In this document: piece by piece, positions 56,380 to 64,000 of the stretch
Layout of the letters: every line of letters starts with the position of its first letter
Position numbering within the stretch: position 1 is the first letter of the stretch
Assembly (NCBI GenBank): GCA_023105745.1
Contig: JALGQZ010000011.1
Coordinates: 44,236,698-44,300,697 of the forward strand
Source of the DNA: Austropuccinia psidii
Lineage: Eukaryota; Basidiomycota; Pucciniomycetes; Pucciniales; Sphaerophragmiaceae
Direction: 5' to 3'
Length of the DNA stretch: 64,000 nucleotides
Made by a program: the position numbers and the translations under genes
Notes under the pieces: model-generated
The model's database searches: none
The model's input: only the letters and a program-made list of their open reading frames with translations
What the model was told of the DNA's origin: nothing

Positions 56380-57934
56380 TGTCAGAAACATAGAAATCCA
56401 CCCTCTTGAACCTCAATATAGCATATCCATGCCATATCCAATATATGGCAATTTGGCTATATTCATAATCATTGGCCAAATTGGCCATTGTCATGTCTTA
56501 TGGCCTTAATGGTCATTTTATCATATGTGGCCAACCTGGCCCCTTCACCATCATCAAGCCATTCTAGGCTGTCTCTTTGCTTTTGGGAATCTTGGGAATG
56601 GTCCATACAACAGGGAAACTACAGCCCAAAAGCCTGTATTTGACTTTTTAAGCTATAAATACAGTTTATGCACTTTGACACAATTTTGCGCACTTTGACG
56701 CATTTTGCGCACTTTTGCACATTTGGCTGTATTAAGCCATTTAGGCCATATTTCTCATGTATTATGTGAAATATGGACAAAAGGCTATATCAGGCCTTTT
56801 GGGGCTTAACTGCCAGACTTGTGCATTTTGCGCACTTTGACGCAAATACAGTTTTAAAGCTGTTATAAGCTGTATTTAGCCAAAAACCCAAAATGGCCAA
56901 ATCACTCAAAGACACTTTGTCACCTCTGAAGCTTTCCAAAACCCAAATTTCATTCATATCTCCCTGACATCACCTCAAAAGACCTTTGGCCCATTTCAAC
57001 CTTCAATAACCAAAAGTGCCATATATGGTGTTATACACCATTATGCATCTTTTTTCAGCAGCAATCCAATGGCGCGAATTTCAAATGGTTATTTGAACTT
57101 TTCAACAGGGAATCAAGGCACACCTTCCAGAGGATTCATCAAGGCTCAAGGGAAAGTGCCATAATCTCAGAAACCAATGACGCCATCAAGCAATCAATGG
57201 TTATTCTCACTCACAGTATTCCTCCAAGCAAATACTGGCTGTTCATTCTCAAGGGATATTAAAGAGGCAGTTCCAAAACCAGTTATCAAGTGTCAATTCT
57301 CCATCAATCCTACTTGGCAACCACATTCATTTCAATACAGTCTGGATTTGTCAAGACCTGTATTTCAATCATACATCATGGGAAAATCATTCAACACAGT
57401 TCATTTCCCAATATGGAAAGGTATACACTCCATCAGACAATCAATACAGCTTTCAGTATGCAATACAGGACCACTGCTAGCCTGAAGGAGTCAAGCTCTC
57501 AACTTTTCACATATACCAGCCTCCTTTTACCCTGGGGGGTTTTCCCCCAGTTAATTAATATATTTTGATTTTATGTTATCTTTATTTATCTTACCATTTT
57601 GTTAAGTGAATACTTATATTATCAAGTCAGTCATTTAGCACCTTTTCTCTTATTCTTTCTTTTCCTGTCAATGGATATTTAGTGGTCATATCCTTACTAA
57701 TTCCATTGTCAATTTTGACAGGTTGAAACAGTGATCAAGGACTTACTTGGTTGGCTCTTTGGCCATTTGGCTTCCCATTTCTCTTATTGCATCTCATATT
57801 TGTACTTGCATTCTTTTCAGAGAAATGCAATTATTATTTTCATTTTCTTTATTCTTTTGGAGTCTTCCAGGTGAGTTCCCTGATTGCTGAGTGCCAGGCC
57901 ACTCTTGTTTTTCTGTTCAAGAGCCCCTGTGACA
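56380..57934. mobile_element. Insertion U in integrase of element B (LTR-like, family unknown)
   Basis: About 1.55 kb of unrelated sequence starts TGTCAGAAACATAG and ends CCCCTGTGACA, splitting integrase between WDRSHAT and the LVLLSTTNFNNIKG-like stretch at about 57945. It has a TATAAATAC box at 56654, GCGCACTTTGACGC repeats near 56688, 56706 and 56829, and CAAAAGGCTATATCAGGCC nearby. No PBS or ORF of note. The 5-bp flanks AACTC and CAATA differ, so the target duplication is lost or boundaries are off. Probably a solo LTR of a family not otherwise seen here. Confidence 0.55.
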
Positions 57935-57944
57935 CAATAAGTGG

Positions 57945-58395
57945 GAAATTTAGTACTTTTATCTACCACTAACTTCAATAACATCAAGGGATGAAAAGGC
58001 TGAAAAACTCCTTTGCAGGACCACTTCTTATTAAGGCCCTCCATGGAGAGAGTGTAATTGAATTAGAACTATCTGAGGAACTTAGCAATAAGCATCCTAC
58101 GTTTCCAGTAGGCTTGGTAAGCCCATATAAATCTAGTGATGGTGAAACGTTTCCTTTGAGAAATAAAGTTCCCCATCATATACCTCCTATTGAATCATCT
58201 GGTACCAGGACAATCACCAAATTTCTCAAAGAAAGGAAGTTAAGAGCCAAAAAAGTAAGGGAATACCTTGTTAGGTACAGTGACCCAACTTGTGAAGATG
58301 AATGGTTAGCAGAAAAAGACATACCTGAAGCTACCAAACTACTTAGAAGGTTCAGACACACTATAAAGGACAATATTACAATGGAATGTTTTTTT
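57945..58395 (+). pseudogene. Integrase C-terminal region of element B
   Basis: Frame 57991-58419 encodes MKRLKNSFAGPLLIKALHG, ELSNKHPTFPVGLVSPY and the chromodomain-like REYLVRYSDPTCEDEW and LLRRFRHT. It continues integrase from before insertion U and aligns with 32900-33310 of R. A stop lies just inside the polypurine tract/LTR. Confidence 0.75.
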
Positions 58396-58407
58396 AGGGG
58401 AAGGGAA
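58396..58407 (+). other. Polypurine tract of element B
   Basis: AGGGGAAGGGAA directly before the 3' LTR TGTGAG, preceded by a T-run, as in the R element. Confidence 0.7.
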
Positions 58408-60221
58408 TGTGAGCCTTAGAGGTATTTTCACATACCCAAAAGACCACAAATAATAAAACAAGATACAATTATAAATAAAATGAATTTATTCATATTATCA
58501 AAAAAATTAAAATATAAATATAAATTTATACAAAAAAATGACGATTTAATTATAATATAAATATAAAACTACATTCAAATTTAAAATTGTGAAAACACAT
58601 TTTTACTTGAAAAAATTAAGTAAAAATGAATTTTTAACAAAATTACTGAAATTAAAATATTTTTTCAAAAAATTTAAATAAAACTATCATAGATTTTTAT
58701 CCAACAAATAAACATATGAAATTATTTACCATTGGGCTCCTCATAAAAAATAAGGTGGGGTCACCTCTGGGTAAAATTTCTGTAAGTCAACTCTAAATAA
58801 GCTTATATTAAGTTTTTAGTATTTTCTGTATAGAAATTGAAAATCCTCAAAACCTTAACTTGATTGGAAGTACATGTGGTGTTAACCATCAATTCTTATG
58901 TTAAAATGAAGTGTGGTGTGAAGTTTAGAAGTTATTGGAAATTGAAGTATTTTCAATTGAAATATCAAAATGTGCATGTGTATTACATAAGTGAGCTGTA
59001 ATTTAAATATGAGATATAAATTATTACAGTTTTGTAACTCTAAAGATAATTTGAATTGCATGTGTAAATTACAAGTATATTACATGATGAGGAAGTAAAG
59101 GGAAAAATTGGGAAAGATTAATTTTGGAGGGGGAAAAGGAATCTTGGCTTCAAGGGAGCAAGATCCCCAAATTTCATTCTGACAAGTGTGATATGTCAAG
59201 ATCCACTCAAATGTTCATCACCTTTGGCCTAGAATTGAGTCACATGGTCTGTGACTCCATTGATGATGAGGTTTTGATACCAACCAGGCAGTTGTAACTA
59301 TTTCCAAGAGGGTAAAACTACCCTTAAGACAAAACTTTAATTGTAAAAACTGTTTTAACTTGTTTTTACGTTTCTTACACATATTATGAAGTCTTTTGAA
59401 GGCTTAAAACCAGGTATTACTATAGCAATGGCTGATTTAAGGGTCCAAAATTGCTGAAAACAGCAAAATATGGCTAAAACCAGCCCTTCTTTGGCCTAAA
59501 CCAGGGTTCAATTATGCAATAATTGGATTTTCTGTTGTCATATTGTTTTTCACCACTGAAAAGAATAAATTTTACTTTTGGAGTAAGAAAATTGGTGGCT
59601 ATAAAAGAATGTCTTCTTTGCCCCACTTTTCTCTTCATGTTAGAATCTTTTCCTTTTATAATCAGTTTAAACACTGTTAAACCAATAAATTAAAGATTCC
59701 AAAAACCATTTTTAAATCATCTTAAACCTTTAAACCACATGAAAAAATGATTATAATAATTCTTTGTAACTCTTATAATCATTTTTACCCTTGAACCACC
59801 CCATACATGAATGAAATCATCTTTCATCACTGTTAACTTTGTCACTTTGTTTCCAAATTCACTCTGGTCACTTTTGGGCGTGTTTTCTCTTCAAAAATTC
59901 CTTTAAACACTATTTTCTTATATTAATTGCCTGCAGTTCCTTTCTCAATTAATTCCAATTGAAATTTCTCTTGAAGGAATTTCTTTTGTAGCCTTGAATA
60001 TCTCTTGTAGAGTATTTTTGGATAAATTCTTATTGTTGGTAAAACATTAAGTCTTTATTATATTATTGCTTAATAATTATAAAGTTAAAGACAATAAAAT
60101 TGGAGTGTTTTCTATTAAAAATCCTATTTCATACTATTTTCATCAATTCTTACCTCATACAAATTTTGAGGACAGGAAAAGTACTTGATTTTTAATTGCA
60201 GTTTCATAAAAACACCTTAAA
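58408..60221 (+). repeat. 3' LTR of element B
   Basis: 1,814 bp, TGTGAGCCTTAGAG to CACCTTAAA, followed by ATATT (60222-60226). Collinear with the 5' LTR with several indels and many substitutions. Its TATA-like GGCTATAAAAGAATG is near 59600. Confidence 0.9.
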
Positions 60222-60276
60222 ATATTACTTTCTCCCTTGGTACACCATCCACAATTGGTCTTTGGTGAAGCACCCC
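60222..60276 (-). pseudogene. Short remainder of RNase H from element E
   Basis: Minus-strand reading gives LHQRPIVDGVPREKV, the piece of RNase H that precedes the fragment at 43173-43410. It lies between the ATATT copy and the start of P element F, which cuts it again. Confidence 0.6.
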
Positions 60277-62217
60277 TGTGGTATTCCATACCTTAATGGC
60301 CCAGTTTCAAGTGAAATTTCATTTATAAGGCTATAAATTGAAGAAATAACAAAGAAAAATCAATAATTAATCAACTATAATAGAGGAATTCAGCAATAAA
60401 ATGGACCTAAATTCATCAATATGTATGATCCCATAAGAAAATCCTGGAAGAATGGGCCATTTGATTACAAGAATAACAATAAAATAAGGAAAAGAGAAAG
60501 ACAAACTAGCAAGAATGTTAAAGTTACCAGTGAAAGGGGTAGTGTAACACTCAAGTTACCCAAGCTCTGCTCAACCATTGGATTACTAAGCAATAAAGTT
60601 ATTAAACTGAGGCCAATTCAATAAGGAATAAATTAAAACTGTACCAATCAACAGTCACAAGACAAAAAGAAAAAGAAATCAATCAATTTATGCAAGGAAA
60701 ATCCATCAAAAACCTTAAATTACCCAGCAAATCTGTGGAAATACAAGCAAAGCCACCTGATAAGCCAGTAAATTTAAATTAAAAACAGAATTAAGTTAGA
60801 TAAAGAAAAATTAAATCTCATACAGGACAAACAGAATCCCCACAATACACAGCATTCTCAACCTAAAGTTCAAACAACAAACCAAACATATGGTGCAATA
60901 TCTTAATCAAATGACACCATCTCAAAATTACTCCCCAGCTCAATTCCCTCAAGGCTGTGCATAATAATTTTAAAGTTTAATTGCAATATAAAAGAAGCTT
61001 CATAAATGGTGCAATATACCAAACATATGGTGCAATATCTTGATCAAATGACACCATCTCAAAATTCCTCACCAGCTAAAACATCTCAGATTACATAATC
61101 ATACATAAATTGGTTCGAAAAACCAAACAAATGCTATCTCACCACTATAAAGAAATTATCCCAGCCAAAAGAAGTGGAAAAATTCCAAGTCCCTTGTTTT
61201 TGAGTGCCTCTACGGAGAGCCCAAAGAATATAAATAAAGGTCCTCTCTCCCTCATTTTTTTCCTCTTTTCCCCATGAATCCAATTAGTTATATACCAAGA
61301 AGGAGAATAACTATTCATTCCTCACTAGTAGGTCAACCTAGTATTATTATTAAAGAGGAATTATATACCAAGAAGGAGAATAATTCATTCATCCCTTACT
61401 AGTAGGTTAATCTAGCTATTTTATTAAAGTATTATAGACTTATAAGTTTAATTCATAGTGATTTCTAATTAATAGTAGTTAACAGAAGGTCTACTTAATA
61501 TTATTAATCCACCCTATGTTTAAATTATTAGTCTTATAATTATAATACTATCAATAATACTCATAATATTGAGTTTATCATCATAACCTTTACATTATAA
61601 AGAAAAAAAATAGTCTTATTATATCTTTATATTAAAAAAAACCAACCTTACAACTATATATTATTATATATATAAAAAAACCTACCCTTATATTATATTA
61701 TATCTTTTATATATTTAACAAATATCCACTCTATATTGAACAAAATATTACCAATAAATTATTAAAGGTCTTATTATTATATTATATTAACAATTACCCT
61801 CTCAAACAATTAAGTATTATAGCATATATAACATCAAATTGAACTTAACCCTTAAAATATATATTATTACTATTATATTAAATCAACCTCTTATACTGTC
61901 AAGGTTTTAACCTTAAAACTACCTTATATTATTATTTAAAAATTATATTTTATACTGTTTTAACTTATAAGTTACTTATCTGATTATTGAATAGGTCTGA
62001 TAGAGACTGCTGAAAAGTCTTCTCTAGTTGTAAAGCCACAATCTTAAATATTGATTTGTGAGCTCTGTAGGGAGATTGCTTAGTATATTCAGAGGGGCAG
62101 CTAAAACATCATTAGCACCCTTGGTTACAGGATTATTTCAGCAATTCAAAACTGTTTACCTGTGATTTCCCCCTCAAGGACTGCCTTATCCAATCCCACA
62201 CTAAAAGGAGTTCCACA
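60277..62217 (+). repeat. 5' LTR of element F (P family)
   Basis: 1,941 bp from TGTGGTATTCC to GGAGTTCCACA, which are imperfect inverted ends. A TATAAATA box is at 61229-61236. It contains a direct 59-bp duplication (60882-60940 and 61019-61077) and two AGAAGGAGAATAA blocks near 61298 and 61370. Confidence 0.75.
60882..61077 (+). repeat. Near-perfect 59-bp direct repeat inside the P LTR
   Basis: CCAAACATATGGTGCAATAT... occurs at 60882-60940 and 61019-61077, 137 bp apart, with about three differences. It lies upstream of the TATA box and could be an enhancer-type repeat, but that is a guess. Confidence 0.75.
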
Positions 62218-62219
62218 TC

Positions 62220-62236
62220 TGGTGTCCCAACAGTGG
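62220..62236 (+). other. Primer-binding site of element F
   Basis: TGGTGTCCCAACAGTGG lies two bases after the LTR end. It would pair with a tRNA 3' end reading CCACTGTTGGGACACCA. Element G has the same site with changes. Confidence 0.7.
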
Positions 62237-62619
62237 CCATTTCAACTTCAACATTCAATAATCAGTCAATCATCAATAAAAGAAGAAACCGAAATCAACA
62301 TAACTCACAAAACATAATTATCATTATCAAGATTTAACCATCAACATTCTCATACAATCTGGAATCTGGAAACAAATCCCATTCCAAATCATCATCACCA
62401 TCACAATCCTCAAATCAATCATACCATTTTTATTATCCAGTAAAAGAAGGCACACCAGAAAATCAAACACCCAAGGATATTGATTTACTCATTGCAACAC
62501 CAAGAACAGAACAGAAGGAAAAGGAAGAATTAAGGAGATTTTTCTTCAAGTTAATTCAAGAAGCAAGAAGAAACAAGAGAATTAAAAAAGAATTTAAAGG
62601 ATCAGTTTATCAAATAGAA

Positions 62620-64000
62620 ATGAATCAACAATCAACATCTGACTTACCACCATTACCTGAAGATACTGTAGAAGGACAGTATGCAGAAGAAAGTGAAGAG
62701 GAAGATCAAACAGTACAGATCCAAAGTCTTATGAAGCAAATGCAAGATTTATTCTTAACACAAAGTAAAAAGAAAGGAAAAAGAAGGGAACAAACATCTT
62801 ACACACCTGGAGCCAGTCCAAGTGAACAAACATTACCAAGGCATGTTAGACCTGAAGACTCACCAATATCACCTACACCTGGTCCTAGAGCAACCTCTAC
62901 TCCAGTAACAGAACCAAGAACTCAAAATATTCCAAGGAGAGTTTTTGTCACTACACCTAATAATCCAAGTCCATTACAGCAGAAAGTTCCAAGACAAGAA
63001 AGACCTGTAGTTAAAATTAAAGCAAAAGATTACAATCTAAATTTTGATGGAGAAGAAGGAGAGAAATTTATCAAGAAAGTGGAAAGAATAGCTCAAATTG
63101 AAGGAGCAACAGATGAAGATCTAGCAATGCAAATGGCATTTTGGACAACAATCCAAAAGGTTAGTGGTTCAATTGAAGCTATGCCAGGTTATGAAGAAGG
63201 AAATTGGACTCAACTTAAGAAAGATCTTATAACAAAATGGGGAAGAGTTGAACCTGAAAGAAGATACAGAAAAGACTCACTGATGAAGCTTTTTTCTGAA
63301 ACCCAAGAAGATGGAGGAATTAGCAGTCTATCACAATATAAGAAATTTATGGGAGAATATGAAACTATTGTTACTTACTTATTAAGATACAGGTATATTC
63401 CTCAAGATAACATGTTCCATGAAGACTTATTTGACTGTCTTTCAGCTGATATTAAAGGGGCCATAAGCAAGGAAATGATCAAAGATAATGTCATGGTTAG
63501 AGCTGAAGATGGAGGATACCTTATACCACCTATGAATATTCTCAAGAAGTACATTGAACAAGAATTGGAAGCCAGAATATTAGTAACCAAAAGATTCTCA
63601 TCATCAAGAGATACAGGAAGGAATGTTACTGAAAATAAAAAGAAAGTTCACTTCAAGGAAGAAGCTTTTCCAGGAATGAATGAAGCTTTTAATAAGATGA
63701 AGGAAATTACTGAATCCCTCAAAGAACAAAAAATGGAAACTAGGAAGCAGGCACAAGGGGAAAATGAAGATTTCAAGAAATTTATGACTCAACTGGAAGA
63801 ATTGAAAAGTCTATCCAAACCTCAAATTGGTGGGGTTACCAATAATCAATCCAATAATCAACAGTTCAAGCCAAGAAATGATATTCCACCCTTTTCACAA
63901 AGGCACATTCCCTATGCACCAGCACAAAACATACCAAAACCATATCTCAAATGCTATTATTGTTTGGAGGAAGGACATTCAGTTAATAGATGCAACTACC
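62620..64000 (+). CDS. Gag polyprotein of element F (P family), incomplete at the window edge
   Basis: Open for 460 codons from the first in-frame ATG at 62620, with no stop through base 64000. The frame is also open back to about 62336 without an ATG, so a non-ATG or spliced start is possible. Regions: an acidic N-terminus (LPEDTVEGQYAEESEEED), a Pro-rich stretch (PTPGPRATSTP), a capsid-like domain starting DYNLNFDGEEGEKFIKKVE, a coiled stretch (NKMKEITESLKEQKM), then zinc knuckle CYYCLEEGHSVNRC at 63952-63993. It would form the particle and package RNA. The decayed homologue is at 13241-15815. Protease and pol should follow outside the window. Confidence 0.8.
   Translation, partial: MNQQSTSDLPPLPEDTVEGQYAEESEEEDQTVQIQSLMKQMQDLFLTQSKKKGKRREQTSYTPGASPSEQTLPRHVRPEDSPISPTPGPRATSTPVTEPRTQNIPRRVFVTTPNNPSPLQQKVPRQERPVVKIKAKDYNLNFDGEEGEKFIKKVERIAQIEGATDEDLAMQMAFWTTIQKVSGSIEAMPGYEEGNWTQLKKDLITKWGRVEPERRYRKDSLMKLFSETQEDGGISSLSQYKKFMGEYETIVTYLLRYRYIPQDNMFHEDLFDCLSADIKGAISKEMIKDNVMVRAEDGGYLIPPMNILKKYIEQELEARILVTKRFSSSRDTGRNVTENKKKVHFKEEAFPGMNEAFNKMKEITESLKEQKMETRKQAQGENEDFKKFMTQLEELKSLSKPQIGGVTNNQSNNQQFKPRNDIPPFSQRHIPYAPAQNIPKPYLKCYYCLEEGHSVNRCNY

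Larger units (their letters stand above)
43416..60221 (+). mobile_element. Complete but degenerate Ty3/gypsy element B with nested insertions
   Basis: Two LTRs (43416-45239 and 58408-60221), ATATT duplications, primer-binding site and polypurine tract define the element. Three later insertions lie inside: T solo LTR, S solo LTR with an R LTR, and U. Without them B is roughly 10-12 kb. Coding order is ORF1, Gag, protease, reverse transcriptase, RNase H, integrase. LTR divergence and many stops make it clearly older than R. Confidence 0.9.
60277..64000 (+). mobile_element. P-family Ty3/gypsy-like element F, cut by the right window edge
   Basis: Has a full 5' LTR (60277-62217), primer-binding site (62220-62236) and an undamaged gag frame that is still open at base 64000. 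The gag is unrelated in detail to that of R/B/T. It inserted in RNase H of element E. This is the only element here with no visible coding lesion, although only its first 3.7 kb is in view. Confidence 0.8.

Noticed and set aside
56380..57934. Insertion U as another T-family LTR because it starts TGTCAG
   Set aside because: Apart from the first six bases it shares none of the T-family blocks, and its end is TGTGACA rather than CTGACA.

Overview
This window is a stack of nested transposable elements from a strongly AT-rich eukaryotic genome. I see no host protein-coding gene, tRNA or rRNA. The repeat content is Ty3/gypsy LTR retrotransposons with very long LTRs (about 1.3-2.0 kb), short introns near 90 nt, and one Mutator-like (MULE) DNA transposon that carries an OTU-type peptidase. 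This points to a rust fungus (Pucciniales). The Gag-Pol proteins resemble, from memory, predicted Gag-Pol proteins of the myrtle rust Austropuccinia psidii. That species call is recollection, not a search.

I named LTR families by their ends. T is TGTCAG...CTGACA, about 1.42 kb. R is TGTGAG...CTTACA, 2,024 bp. B and S have R-like ends, 1.81-1.9 kb. P is TGTGG...TTCCACA, about 1.94 kb. U is a single GCGC-rich insertion.

Layout: 1-7537 is the 5' part of minus-strand T element A, whose reverse transcriptase is split by an inverted solo T LTR (690-2126, target duplication CTAAG). 7538-8459 is an old R LTR end. 8460-15815 is old P-family material: an LTR end to 10521, a second LTR to 13220, then a decayed gag. 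15816-24133 is a three-level nest: a T LTR holding a P LTR, which holds a 4.36 kb MULE-OTU transposon. 24134-37690 is decayed minus-strand T element H, split by a young complete R element (24760-35452) whose 2,024-bp LTRs differ at about 12 sites by eye and which is flanked by GTTTA. 38242-40105 is a minus-strand S LTR cut off by T element E (40106-43415, resuming at 60222-60276). E is interrupted by complete element B (43416-60221, duplication ATATT). B was itself hit by a solo T LTR (46872-48289), a solo S LTR holding a solo R LTR (50094-53991), and insertion U (about 56380-57934). 60277 to the right edge is a P element (F) with a full LTR and a gag frame still open at the last base.

The gypsy elements share one plan: LTR, a primer-binding site two or three bases in, an upstream ORF1, Gag with zinc knuckle, aspartic protease, reverse transcriptase, RNase H, integrase with a chromodomain-like tail, polypurine tract, LTR. 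Every copy has lesions. The youngest (R) has only three in pol: one inserted A, one stop and one lost base. The most interesting signals are ORF1, which is conserved between R and B in a frame overlapping the long Gag-Pol frame and ends at a CCCAAAG heptamer, and the OTU peptidase inside the MULE.
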